Source of the DNA: G001797105 sp964528155
GTDB lineage: Bacteria; Chloroflexota; Anaerolineae; Anaerolineales; E44-bin32
NCBI GenBank assembly: GCA_964528155.1
Contig: CAZGRL010000014.1
Coordinates: 1-62,923, forward strand
Length of the DNA: 62,923 nucleotides
Direction: 5' to 3'
The notes under the pieces are model-generated. The model searched no databases, was not told where the DNA came from, and saw only the letters and a program-made list of their open reading frames with translations. Below are positions 42,367 through 50,461 of the stretch, one piece after another. The position numbers were made by a program, and so were the translations under genes. Every line of letters starts with the position of its first letter. The stretch's first letter is position 1.

Positions 42367-44021
42367 GCGGACCAAGCGGATTATACCAGCGCCGTTCGGC
42401 ACCAGCAATTACGCGGCCCTTGTGCGGTCTCGTCCGTCTTGCGACTGCGTTGTTTGCCCTGGTGGGGATTGCAGCCTGCGCCGGGCCTCAGACGACAGCC
42501 GGGGAGATCGCCATCACGATCGATGTCGACGGCAGCCGTCAATCGTTCTCGGTCCCGTCCGGATCCACCGTCCAGCAGGCTCTGGATGATGCCGGCGTCG
42601 AGCTCGGCGAGTTGGATCGCGTCTCGCCTCCCGGATACACCGTCCTCACGGCCGGATCGACCGTGTCGATCACCCGGGCAAGTGAACGTTTCGAGATCGA
42701 AACCGTCGTCCTCCCCTTCGAGCGACAGACAATCCGCAATGAAGCCCTACCAGAAGGCGAGACGCGCCTGCTCCAACCGGGGGAGAACGGCGAGCAGGAG
42801 ATCACCTTCCGCATCGTCGAAGAAGGCGGCCAGGAGGTCTCGCGCACTCGGGTCAAAGAAGTCGTCACCAAGGAGCCGGTCCCGGAGATCGTCATGGTCG
42901 GCGCGCAGGCGGCCTATACTCCGGTTGCGATCGAGGGCACGCTGGCGTACGTCTCCGGGGGTAACGCATGGGTCATTCAGGGAGGAACCGCGAACCGCCA
43001 GCCGTTGGTCGTTACCGGGGATCTAGACGGCCGGGTCTTCAGATTGTCGCCGGACGGGCGCTGGTTGCTGTTCACGCGTCACACCGATCAGGATGAGGGC
43101 GAGATCAATTCTTTGTGGGTGATCTCGACCACGCAGCGCGATCCATTACCGATCGCGCTCCGAGTCAGCAACATCGTCCACTTCGCGGATTGGTCGCCTG
43201 TCGGTCCCGGCGGCAGTTTGTACAGCATCGCATACTCGACCGTCGAGCCGCGGTCGGCCGCGCCCGGATGGCAGGCCAACAACGACCTGCAGAGGATCAC
43301 TCTCAACGCCTCCGGTCGTGTGATCAATCGAGAGACGCTCATTCAGGAGAACGCCGGTGGCCAGTACGGCTGGTGGGGCACCAGCTACAGCTGGTCTCCC
43401 AGCGGAGAGATGATGGCCTATGCCCGCGCCGACAGTGTGGGTCTGATCGATCTGGGAGCGCCGGGGTTCGAACCTCTGACTACGTTCGCACCGCTCCAGA
43501 CGCTCGGCGATTGGGCGTGGGTTCCCGGCATCGCCTGGGGTGAGACCGGGGATACCCTGTACCTGGTCGCTCACGGCTCACCCCTGGGGATCGAGGCCCC
43601 TTCGGCCTCCCCGGTTTTCAATCTGGCGGCGCTCTCGACAGACGGCCGACTGGATCTGACCCTCGTGGATCGCACCGGGATGTTTGCCAATCCGACGGTT
43701 TCGCCGGAAGTCGAAGGCGCTTCAGGGGAGGTCGCCTACCAGGTGTCGTTCCTGCAGGCATCGGCCCCACTCGAGAGTGAGGACAGCTTCTACAGGATCT
43801 CGATCATCGATCGGGACGGCAGCAATCGCCGGACGATCTTCCCCGCCGAAGGAGATCCGGGTCTGGCGCCGGGGGATCTGGGAACAATTGCCTGGTCCCC
43901 AAATGCCGAGCGTCTTGCTACGGTTTACCGGGGAGATCTTTGGCTCGTCGACGTCGCCACCGGCATCGGACAGCGAATCACCGGCGATGGACAGACAACC
44001 GCTTATGATTGGAAGGACTGA
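42363..44021 (+). CDS. G5/DUF348-domain lipoprotein with beta-propeller
   Basis: 552 residues. A lipobox-like LVGIAAC near residue 39 follows a long N-region, so it is probably anchored outside the membrane. About 48-105 is a ubiquitin-like DUF348 unit (VDGSRQSFSVPSGSTVQQALDDAGVEL). About 108-180 is a G5 domain (ETVVLPFERQTIRNEALPEGETRLLQPGENGEQEITFRI). The rest is a TolB-like WD40 propeller with RLSPDGRWLLF, WSPSGEMMAYA and WSPNAERLATVY repeats. G5 domains bind cell-wall sugars, so the protein may sense or bind the envelope. It overlaps the previous lipoprotein gene by 4 nt. Confidence 0.85.
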   Translation: MSGPSGLYQRRSAPAITRPLCGLVRLATALFALVGIAACAGPQTTAGEIAITIDVDGSRQSFSVPSGSTVQQALDDAGVELGELDRVSPPGYTVLTAGSTVSITRASERFEIETVVLPFERQTIRNEALPEGETRLLQPGENGEQEITFRIVEEGGQEVSRTRVKEVVTKEPVPEIVMVGAQAAYTPVAIEGTLAYVSGGNAWVIQGGTANRQPLVVTGDLDGRVFRLSPDGRWLLFTRHTDQDEGEINSLWVISTTQRDPLPIALRVSNIVHFADWSPVGPGGSLYSIAYSTVEPRSAAPGWQANNDLQRITLNASGRVINRETLIQENAGGQYGWWGTSYSWSPSGEMMAYARADSVGLIDLGAPGFEPLTTFAPLQTLGDWAWVPGIAWGETGDTLYLVAHGSPLGIEAPSASPVFNLAALSTDGRLDLTLVDRTGMFANPTVSPEVEGASGEVAYQVSFLQASAPLESEDSFYRISIIDRDGSNRRTIFPAEGDPGLAPGDLGTIAWSPNAERLATVYRGDLWLVDVATGIGQRITGDGQTTAYDWKD

Positions 44022-44087
44022 CACCGGCGTGAACCGCTCACCGGTACGAAAGACGCGATCCCAACCCCAAGCTCCAGGGAGGTCCGT

Positions 44088-45038
44088 GTGCGAATCCTTG
44101 TGACCGGCGGAGCGGGTTTCATCGGCTCCCACCTGTGTGATCGCTTGCTGGCCGAGGGTCACCATGTGGTTGCCATGGACAACCTGATCACCGGAACGCT
44201 CGACAACATCAGCCACCTTTCCGGGAACGGCGATTTCTTGTTCATCAAGCATGATGTTTCGAATTTCATCTTCGTCCCCGGCAAGGTCGACGCTGTGCTG
44301 CATCTCGCTTCTCCCGCCAGCCCGAATCCGACCTCCCCATACGGTTATCCTCAGCTCCCGATCCAGACTCTCAAAGTCGGGGCGCTGGGCACACATCACG
44401 CGCTGGGTGTGGCTCGGGCACACAAGGCTCGTTTCCTGCTGGCGTCGACTTCCGAGATTTACGGCGATCCCCAGGTCCATCCTCAGAACGAGGACTACTG
44501 GGGTCACGTCGATCCCATCGGCCCGCGTTCGGTGTACGACGAAGCCAAACGCTTCGCCGAAGCCATTACCATGGCCTACCACCGCTACCACGATCTCGAC
44601 ACACGAATCGCACGGATCTTCAACACATACGGGCCACGCATGCGACTCGATGACGGTCGGGTTGTGCCGAACTTCATCGTCCAGGCGCTGACGGAGAAAC
44701 CGCTGACCGTGTACGGTGACGGCAAGCAAACCCGGAGCTTCTGCTACGTCGATGACATGGTCGAGGGCCTGTACAGATTGCTGCTCTCGGAGGAAATGCG
44801 CCCCGTGAATCTGGGCAATCCCAACGAGCTCACCATCGGTCATCTCGCCGAGTTGATCAACCAGATCACCGAGAACGATGCAGGTGTCACAATCTTGGCG
44901 GAACGGCGAGGGGCAGCCGATCCTCAACGTCGCAAGCCGGACATCGCGCGCGCCAACGACAGCCTTGGCTGGAAGCCAACCGTCGATCTCGAGGTGGGAT
45001 TACGACGGACGATCGACGATTTCAGGACCCGACTGTGA
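44088..45038 (+). CDS. NAD-dependent nucleotide-sugar epimerase/decarboxylase (UDP-glucuronate decarboxylase-like)
   Basis: A 316-residue extended SDR enzyme. It has the NAD site TGGAGFIGSHLCDRL, the catalytic Ser-Thr-Ser (LLASTSEIYGDP), Tyr-x-x-x-Lys in SVYDEAKRFAEA and GPRMRLDDGRVVPNF with YGDGKQTRSFCYVDDMV. These closely follow UDP-glucuronic acid decarboxylase (UDP-xylose synthase), a maker of surface glycan precursors. The GTG at 44088 is preceded by GGGAGG. It overlaps the GtrA gene by 4 nt, which also points to glycan export. Confidence 0.88.
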   Translation: MRILVTGGAGFIGSHLCDRLLAEGHHVVAMDNLITGTLDNISHLSGNGDFLFIKHDVSNFIFVPGKVDAVLHLASPASPNPTSPYGYPQLPIQTLKVGALGTHHALGVARAHKARFLLASTSEIYGDPQVHPQNEDYWGHVDPIGPRSVYDEAKRFAEAITMAYHRYHDLDTRIARIFNTYGPRMRLDDGRVVPNFIVQALTEKPLTVYGDGKQTRSFCYVDDMVEGLYRLLLSEEMRPVNLGNPNELTIGHLAELINQITENDAGVTILAERRGAADPQRRKPDIARANDSLGWKPTVDLEVGLRRTIDDFRTRL

Positions 45039-45508
45039 CCGCCGTCTCACCGCGCGTCGCCCGCGAGGGCAGGCGATTCTTCAAGTTCACCGTTGTTGGG
45101 TCGATCGGCTTTGTGGTGGACGCCGGGACGCTCGCCATCCTGACAATCTGGATCGGACTGTCCGACGTGTATGCCCAAATGCTCTCATTCACCGCGGCGT
45201 TGACGAGCAACTTCATATGGAACCGGTTTTGGACCTACCCCGACTCAAGGAGCAAGCCTATCCGGCATCAGGCGGTTCAATTCGCTATCGTCAACTTGAT
45301 CGGCCTGGCGATACGCACACTGATCTTCATCTTCGCTAAGCCGCCTCTGACCCGCGCGGCCGGCGCCTATGCAGGCTCGCTGCAGGCGAGGTTGGCGCTC
45401 GATGAGGTAGTCGTCGGCCGATATGCGACCCTGGCCCTGGCCGTGATTGTGGTGCTATTCTGGAACTTCGGTGTCAACCGCATCTGGACGTACTCCGACG
45501 TGTCGTGA
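45035..45508 (+). CDS. GtrA-family membrane protein
   Basis: 157 residues, four hydrophobic helices. Family signatures are RFFKFTVVGSIGFVVDAGTLAIL, FTAALTSNFIWNRFWTYPDS and VLFWNFGVNRIWTYSD. GtrA proteins help polyprenyl-linked sugars across the membrane. It is coupled to the UDP-sugar gene upstream. Confidence 0.9.
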   Translation: MTAVSPRVAREGRRFFKFTVVGSIGFVVDAGTLAILTIWIGLSDVYAQMLSFTAALTSNFIWNRFWTYPDSRSKPIRHQAVQFAIVNLIGLAIRTLIFIFAKPPLTRAAGAYAGSLQARLALDEVVVGRYATLALAVIVVLFWNFGVNRIWTYSDVS

Positions 45509-45689
45509 AGGACTTCCCGGTGACGATCGGGAATACTAAAACTCGGACCGCCCTTTCCACGGGAACCGCCAGCAGCGGAAGAGCGGGCATCCAGATCATC
45601 TCGACGACGCCGACGCTGGGCACATGCCGACTTGCGATTGCTGATCATGCGGTACAAACAGCGCATCCACTTCAGACCGCAGGCGATTG

Positions 45690-45695
45690 TATAAT
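45690..45695 (+). promoter_or_regulatory. -10 element of the 45709 gene
   Basis: TATAAT (preceded by TTG) 13 bases before the ATG; the predicted leader is only about 6-8 nt with no ribosome site. No clear -35. The rest of 45509-45689 holds no visible gene. Confidence 0.45.
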
Positions 45696-45708
45696 CATAT
45701 AGCGTCCC

Positions 45709-46113
45709 ATGAAGAAACGTCGTAGCACAGCCAAATCGAGCAACCGAAGCAAGCCGATCCCTATCTACACCACGCGTGGGGATTGGGCAGCCTTGATGGT
45801 CTTCCCTCACATCTACAGCCCGGTCGGGGAGTGGATCGGCTGGGTCACGCCGAAACGTGAAGTCTTCGACGTCGATGGGAGATACGTCGGTTGGCTGACC
45901 GACGAACCGCGCATTCTTCGCAACCGCTCCATCGACAAGATCCCCGAGCGAAGAGAACCCCCTCCGCGTGCCGGAAATGTCCGCCCGCCGGCGACGGTGC
46001 CTCTGCCTCCGATGATGCGCGAGCTGACCTACGACACGATCGATGTCTTCGAGGAAGAACCAGAACGGTTGCACACGACGGACTACGGCGAGCTGAAAGA
46101 GGATATGGATTGA
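45709..46113 (+). CDS. Small basic protein with repeated G-x-x-x-GW beta motif
   Basis: 134 residues. A Lys/Arg-rich start is followed by a beta repeat: GEWIGWVTPKREVFDVDGRYVGWLTDEPRILRNR, in which 'G-x-x-x-GW-x-(T)' occurs twice. It recalls the four-fold 'beta-flower' or PRC-like domains seen in Chloroflexota. The C-terminal third is Pro- and acid-rich. Its stop overlaps the TTG of the thioesterase gene. Function unknown. Confidence 0.7.
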   Translation: MKKRRSTAKSSNRSKPIPIYTTRGDWAALMVFPHIYSPVGEWIGWVTPKREVFDVDGRYVGWLTDEPRILRNRSIDKIPERREPPPRAGNVRPPATVPLPPMMRELTYDTIDVFEEEPERLHTTDYGELKEDMD

Positions 46114-46622
46114 GCCAGGACGACCCGCCCCCCGGCGAGGCAAGGCCCGTCCGCCTGTCGCGTGTGACCCTCAGCCAACTGATGCAACTTGATCACGCTA
46201 ATTTGCGCGGCGACGTGCACGGCGGCTGGATCATGAAGCTGGCCGACGAAGCCGGCGCACTGGCGGCCATGCGACACGCCCAGGCGCGCGTCGTAACCAT
46301 CGCAATCGACCAGATGGTGTTTCGCGAACCCATCCGCATCGGCGATTTGGTGAGGCTCGAGGCCGAGGTGACCTATGTCGGCAGGACCTCGATCGAGTCC
46401 CGGGTCGAGGTCATCGCCGAAGATCCCCTGACCGGGAAACGAACGCACACGAACACTGCCTATCTGGTGTACGTCGCTCTCGACGAGAACGGCCGGCCAC
46501 ACAGCGTCCCCCGGTTGATCGCCGAGACCGACGCCGAGAAGCGCCGCATGCGAGAAGGCCAGGCGCGTCAGACCCATCGCCTCAAGCTGAGGGCCCAGGA
46601 GCAGGAGCCCGCCCAGCCGTGA
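46110..46622 (+). CDS. Hot-dog acyl-CoA thioesterase (YciA/BACH type)
   Basis: 170 residues from the TTG at 46110, which overlaps the previous stop by 4 nt and follows AAAGAGG; an ATG at 46182 is a shorter alternative. The hot-dog core is clear: LDHANLRGDVHGGWIMKLADEAGALAAMRHAQARVVTIAIDQMVFREPIRIGDLVRLEA, with the acidic residue (Asp in LADEAG) used by acyl-CoA hydrolases. It releases CoA from acyl-CoA. The next gene starts 4 nt before its end. Confidence 0.9.
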   Translation: MSQDDPPPGEARPVRLSRVTLSQLMQLDHANLRGDVHGGWIMKLADEAGALAAMRHAQARVVTIAIDQMVFREPIRIGDLVRLEAEVTYVGRTSIESRVEVIAEDPLTGKRTHTNTAYLVYVALDENGRPHSVPRLIAETDAEKRRMREGQARQTHRLKLRAQEQEPAQP

Positions 46623-47809
46623 GCGAAACCGCACATTCCCTGACCGAACTCCTCCAGCGGGTCAGCTCACGCCGCTTCCTTGATGTACCTCCGCCGGAAC
46701 CGCGCGGCCTGGCCGACAGCCTGGCGTTCCCCTTCCTGGCCATGGTCGGTCAGAGCGAGATGAAACTGGCCCTGCTGTTGGGCTTGATCAATTCGAATCT
46801 CGGCGGCGTGCTCCTGATCGGTCCGCGCGGCACCGGCAAGACCACAGCCGTGCGTAGCCTGGCAGACCTGCTGCCGAACGCCGCCCGCAGCCGGTGCGCC
46901 TACGGGTGTCTGCCCGAGGACATCGAGGCCGGAGGCCTGGACGCCGTTTGCCCTGATTGCGCGCAGCGTTACGGCGAAGGCGAACCACTCACCTACGAAG
47001 ACCGGGTGAGGCTCATCGAGTTGCCGCTCAACGCCCGCCTGGATGACGTGATCGGCGGGATCGACGAGAGGGCCGCCATTCACAAACGGCTCCGGGTGAG
47101 TATGGGGATTCTCGCTCGCGCCGACCGGAACCTGCTTTACATCGATGAGGTCAATCTTCTTGCAGACGAGATCATCGATGCCATCCTGGATGCTTCCGCA
47201 CAGGGGACCTACTCCGTCCATCGCGGTCCGCTCTCGGCAGTCTACTGGTCGCGCTTCATCCTGATCGGCTCGATGAACCCTGAAGAAGGCCGGCTGAGGC
47301 CGCAGATCCTGGATCGATTCGGCTTGCGCGTGATTGTGAAGGGACTTGAAGCGCCTGAGGACCGGTTGGAGGCCTATCGAAGGTCCCTGCACTTCCGCCA
47401 GAACCCTCACCAGATGATTGAGCAATACTACGAGGCGACGGAGACCGCCCGGCTTGAGATTGAGGCTGCTCGCGCGGCTCTGCCCGATGTTGAACTCACC
47501 ACGCAAGCTCTCAACCTGGGCATGGAGCTTATCCACTCCCTCAAGATCGACTCATTGCGGGCGGAGATCACGCTGTTCGAAGCAGCCCGCGCACATGCCG
47601 TGGCCGACGGCCGGACCCAGACCGAGGCGAGCGATATCCAGACGGTCGCCCCCATGGCCCTGCGACTGCGCCGGTCCAAGTTCATCGAGCGCTACCTTGG
47701 CCTTCAGGCCGAGGAGGAGGCCGAACTGAGCTCGTTGCTGAGCCGGATGAGTCCCACCGCTGCAGATGAAGCAGTCCAGGGGCGGACGGAGGATCGATCA
47801 GAGGAATAA
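46619..47809 (+). CDS. BchI/ChlI-like magnesium-chelatase AAA+ ATPase
   Basis: A 396-residue AAA+ protein. It has Walker A GPRGTGKTTAVRSLADLL, then a Cys-rich insert (CAYGCLPEDIEAGG and VCPDC), Walker B LLYIDEVNLL, sensor GSMNPEEGRLRPQILDRFGLRV. These match the I subunit of Mg-chelatase. No D or H subunit, bacteriochlorophyll or cobalamin gene is adjacent, so it may serve another metallation or remodelling role. GTG start, overlapping the thioesterase gene by 4 nt. Confidence 0.88.
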   Translation: MSETAHSLTELLQRVSSRRFLDVPPPEPRGLADSLAFPFLAMVGQSEMKLALLLGLINSNLGGVLLIGPRGTGKTTAVRSLADLLPNAARSRCAYGCLPEDIEAGGLDAVCPDCAQRYGEGEPLTYEDRVRLIELPLNARLDDVIGGIDERAAIHKRLRVSMGILARADRNLLYIDEVNLLADEIIDAILDASAQGTYSVHRGPLSAVYWSRFILIGSMNPEEGRLRPQILDRFGLRVIVKGLEAPEDRLEAYRRSLHFRQNPHQMIEQYYEATETARLEIEAARAALPDVELTTQALNLGMELIHSLKIDSLRAEITLFEAARAHAVADGRTQTEASDIQTVAPMALRLRRSKFIERYLGLQAEEEAELSSLLSRMSPTAADEAVQGRTEDRSEE

Positions 47810-47815
47810 AACGGA

Positions 47816-47831
47816 CCGGGCACTTGCCCGG
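47816..47831 (-). terminator. Terminator of acpP (and end of the BchI transcript)
   Basis: Stem CCGGGC / GCCCGG with loop ACTT. On the minus strand it is followed by TCCGTTTTATTCC. It sits between the convergent BchI-like and acpP genes. Confidence 0.75.
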
Positions 47832-47862
47832 CCCGGCTGTTGTCGATCGTTGGCTATCTCGT

Positions 47863-48099
47863 CTAGCGCATGTGGGTGTCGATGTAGCTGACGACCTCCC
47901 CGACGGTCGTGATCTTCTGGGCATCCTCGTCCGAGATTTCCCCGCCGAACTTTTCTTCAAATGCCATGATCAACTCGACAAGGTCAAGAGAGTCAGCTTC
48001 CAGGTCTTCGCGGAAGCGGGCTTCGGGGGATACTTTGGACCCATCGACGCCGAGCAGCTCCACGATGATATCCTTGACTGTGTCGAAGGTTTCGGCCAT
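47863..48099 (-). CDS. acpP: Acyl carrier protein
   Basis: A 78-residue ACP. The phosphopantetheine serine lies in DLEADSLDLVELIMAFEEKF. It carries growing acyl chains for FabF and PlsX, which are encoded 19 kb away. The ATG at 48099 follows AGGAGG at good spacing; a longer frame to 48171 has no support. Strong own promoter. Confidence 0.96.
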   Translation of the reverse strand: MAETFDTVKDIIVELLGVDGSKVSPEARFREDLEADSLDLVELIMAFEEKFGGEISDEDAQKITTVGEVVSYIDTHMR

Positions 48100-48141
48100 G
48101 TGTCGCCTCCTGGATTGTTGATGCCAATCTCCGGCTGGGGT

Positions 48142-48171
48142 ATTGTAATCGCGCCCACTCTCGCGGCGCAA
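48142..48171 (-). promoter_or_regulatory. Promoter of acpP
   Basis: On the minus strand TTGCGC (48171-48166), 18-nt spacer, TACAAT (48147-48142). Leader about 36 nt. Confidence 0.65.
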
Positions 48172-48219
48172 GGCAATATGGGCACACTCCGGTCAGTGGC
48201 ACAACCCGGGATGCGCCAG

Positions 48220-48248
48220 TTGACATGCTTATCCGCGGCTGGTAAGAT
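48220..48248 (+). promoter_or_regulatory. Promoter of the isoprenoid genes
   Basis: TTGACA (48220-48225), 17-nt spacer, TAAGAT (48243-48248). Leader about 22 nt; AGGA precedes the ATG at 48277. Confidence 0.85.
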
Positions 48249-48276
48249 TTCGCTCTCCCTCTAGGAACACCCCGAT

Positions 48277-49307
48277 ATGTCAAAGGTTACGCCAACCTCA
48301 GCGCGGAAGGCCGATCACATTCGGATAAACGTTGAGGAAGACGTGCAGTCGGGGCTAACGACCGGTCTCGAGCGGGTGCGGCTCACGCATAATGCCGTCC
48401 CTGAGCTCGATCTCCGCCAGGTGGACACGTCGCTCAGGCTTTTTAGGCGCGATGTGAGGTATCCGGTCCTGATTTCCTCCATGACCGGCGGCACCCAGCA
48501 GGCAGGTCGCATAAACACCATCCTTGCCGAGGTCGCTCAGGCCAAGGGGCTGGCGATGGGGCTGGGATCCGTGAGGGCGGCGCTGGAAAATCCGGCCACC
48601 GAAGAGACTTTCAAGGTCCGACGATTCGCACCGGACGTTTTGCTCCTGGCCAACCTGGCGCGGTTCAGCTCAACTACGGGTACGGCATCGACGAGTGCCG
48701 ACGCGCGGTTTCGACTGTAGAAGCCGACGCGCTGATCCTGCACTTTAATGCGCTGCAAGAGGCGCTACAGCCCGAAGGCGACGTGGACTTCAGCCAGTTG
48801 TTGAGCAAGATTGAACAAGTCTGTCGCGCTCTGGAGGTTCCAGTCGTGGCCAAAGAGGTCGGATGGGGGATATCGTCCGATGCCGCCAAGCGGCTGGTGG
48901 AGGTCGGGGTGGCGGCGATCGATGTGGCCGGCGCCGGGGGAACCTCATGGTCCCAGGTCGAAATGCATCGGGCGCCCGACTCACGCAGGGCGAAACTGGC
49001 CGCAGCGTTTGTCAATTGGGGGATCCCGACCGCGACCGCCGTTATCGAAGTCCGGCGCGAGCTTCCGGAGATTCCGTTGATCGCCTCCGGAGGGCTGCGC
49101 AACGGGATTGATGTCGTCAAATGCCTTGCCCTGGGCGCGGATCTTTGCGGGATGGCCGGCCCATTTCTACGCGCCGCGGCCGAATCGACCGAGGCCGTGC
49201 ACTCCGCCGTCGATCTGATCACGGAAGAGATACGCATTTCGATGTTCGCAACCGGTTCGCCGGACTTGAAGGCTCTGCGCACGGGCAAGGTCCACGTGGA
49301 GCTATGA
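48277..49307 (+). pseudogene. fni: Type 2 isopentenyl-diphosphate isomerase with one-base frameshift
   Basis: The two halves are in different frames but together make one type 2 (FMN-dependent) IPP isomerase of about 343 residues. The first runs from 48277 (RKADHIRINVEEDVQSGLTTGLERVRLTHNAVPEL; ISSMTGGTQQAG; LGSVRAAL) to about 48656. The second continues as GAVQLNYGYGIDECRRAV, HFNALQEALQPEGDVDFS, KEVGWGISSDAAK, and ends VHVEL at 49307. The break is at a run of G at 48657-48658: one missing G would restore LANLGAVQ. The reading frame then ends at 48720 if untouched. Since both halves keep all motifs, a sequencing or assembly error is likelier than recent gene death. The enzyme interconverts IPP and DMAPP. 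Its end overlaps the prenyl synthase start. Confidence 0.9.
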
Positions 49308-50323
49308 GCCAGCCCAGCCAGCCCGCGACTTCCGTTGCCGAGATGCTCGAAGCCGTCGAGATAGAGCTCAAGGCAGCGGTCGACCAGCTCGACCGCGACG
49401 CCGGGGGCGAGATGGTCGAGATGATCCGCTATCATCTCGGCTGGCGAGACCAGCCGGCGAGGAAGGGAAAGCGCCTTCGACCGCTGCTCGGCTTGCTCAG
49501 CTGCCAGGCGGCTGGCGGCGACTGGCAGCAGTGCCTGCCCATGGCATGCGCCGTCGAGCTCATCCACAATTTCACCCTGATCCACGACGACATCGAAGAT
49601 CAGAGCGACACCCGGCGGGGAAGGATCACCATCTGGAAGCGCTGGGGTGTTGCGCAGGCCATCAACACCGGGGACGCCGTGCTCATCCTGGCCCATCTTT
49701 CTTGCCAGCGTCTTCGACAATCGGGAGTGCCGACATCTACCGTCCTCGACGTGCAGCGCGCCCTGGACGAGGCGTGCCTGCGGCTCACCGTCGGGCAATA
49801 TCAGGATCTGGCATTCGAAAACCGTGCGGATGTCTCCGAGCCGACCTATCTGAAGATGGTCGAGGGCAAAACGGCCGCGCTCATCGCCGCCGGAACGCAG
49901 TCCGGCGCTCTAGTGGCCGCGGCCGATGCAGCGACTGTCGAATCGTACCGGGAGTTCGGACACCATCTGGGGCTTTCTTTCCAGATCCAGGACGACATCC
50001 TCGGGATATGGGGCACACCGGAGGTCACCGGAAAGCCGGCCGGGGACGATCTTCGCTCGCGCAAGAAGTCACTCCCCATCCTGTACGGCATGCATAATTC
50101 GGACGAGTTCACCTCGCTTTGGGACGATCCGCACCCGGGCGAGGCCGAAATACGCGGCATGACGGAAACCCTCGAAAGGATCGGCGCGTTGTCCTACGCC
50201 GAGGACATGGCTCAGAGTCATATGGATATGGCGCTGGCATCCCTCGATGCCGCGCGACCGTTGCAGCCCGCCGCGGGTGAGCTCCGTCGCCTCTCGCTCA
50301 GCCTGCTTGGACGCGATCGCTAG
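49304..50323 (+). CDS. Short-to-medium-chain polyprenyl diphosphate synthase (GGPP-synthase-like)
   Basis: A 339-residue all-helical prenyltransferase that condenses DMAPP and IPP. First aspartate-rich motif DDIEDQSDTRRG within HNFTLIHDD, second motif QIQDDILGIWG; also GKRLRPLL and YLKMVEGKTAALI. The Phe at the fifth position before the first DD and the TRRG context resemble archaeal-type geranylgeranyl/farnesyl synthases, but product length is not certain. ATG at 49304 overlaps the isomerase stop (ATGA), so the two are coupled. Confidence 0.93.
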   Translation: MSQPSQPATSVAEMLEAVEIELKAAVDQLDRDAGGEMVEMIRYHLGWRDQPARKGKRLRPLLGLLSCQAAGGDWQQCLPMACAVELIHNFTLIHDDIEDQSDTRRGRITIWKRWGVAQAINTGDAVLILAHLSCQRLRQSGVPTSTVLDVQRALDEACLRLTVGQYQDLAFENRADVSEPTYLKMVEGKTAALIAAGTQSGALVAAADAATVESYREFGHHLGLSFQIQDDILGIWGTPEVTGKPAGDDLRSRKKSLPILYGMHNSDEFTSLWDDPHPGEAEIRGMTETLERIGALSYAEDMAQSHMDMALASLDAARPLQPAAGELRRLSLSLLGRDR

Positions 50324-50408
50324 GACGAATCTCCTACCTGGAAATCCTCTGACAAAGCTCCCATCATCGTTTCACCTTACAACGGACATACTCCGCCACC
50401 GCCCTGCG

Positions 50409-50436
50409 TTGCAGCGGTATTCAAAAATGCTATAAT
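50409..50436 (+). promoter_or_regulatory. Promoter of the kinase/phosphatase signalling cluster
   Basis: TTGCAG (50409-50414), 16-nt spacer, TATAAT (50431-50436), also with an extended TGC before the -10. Confidence 0.8.
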
Positions 50437-50461
50437 CTGTCCACTATCGGGCGGGAGAGCC

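Noticed and set aside
43722..44927. 401-codon minus-strand frame opposite the G5 lipoprotein and the epimerase gene
   Set aside because: Both plus-strand genes carry clear family motifs and coupled starts; the antisense frame has none.
48650..48725. Programmed ribosomal frameshift in the isomerase gene
   Set aside because: No X-XXY-YYZ slippery run, stimulatory structure or biological precedent; a missing G is simpler.
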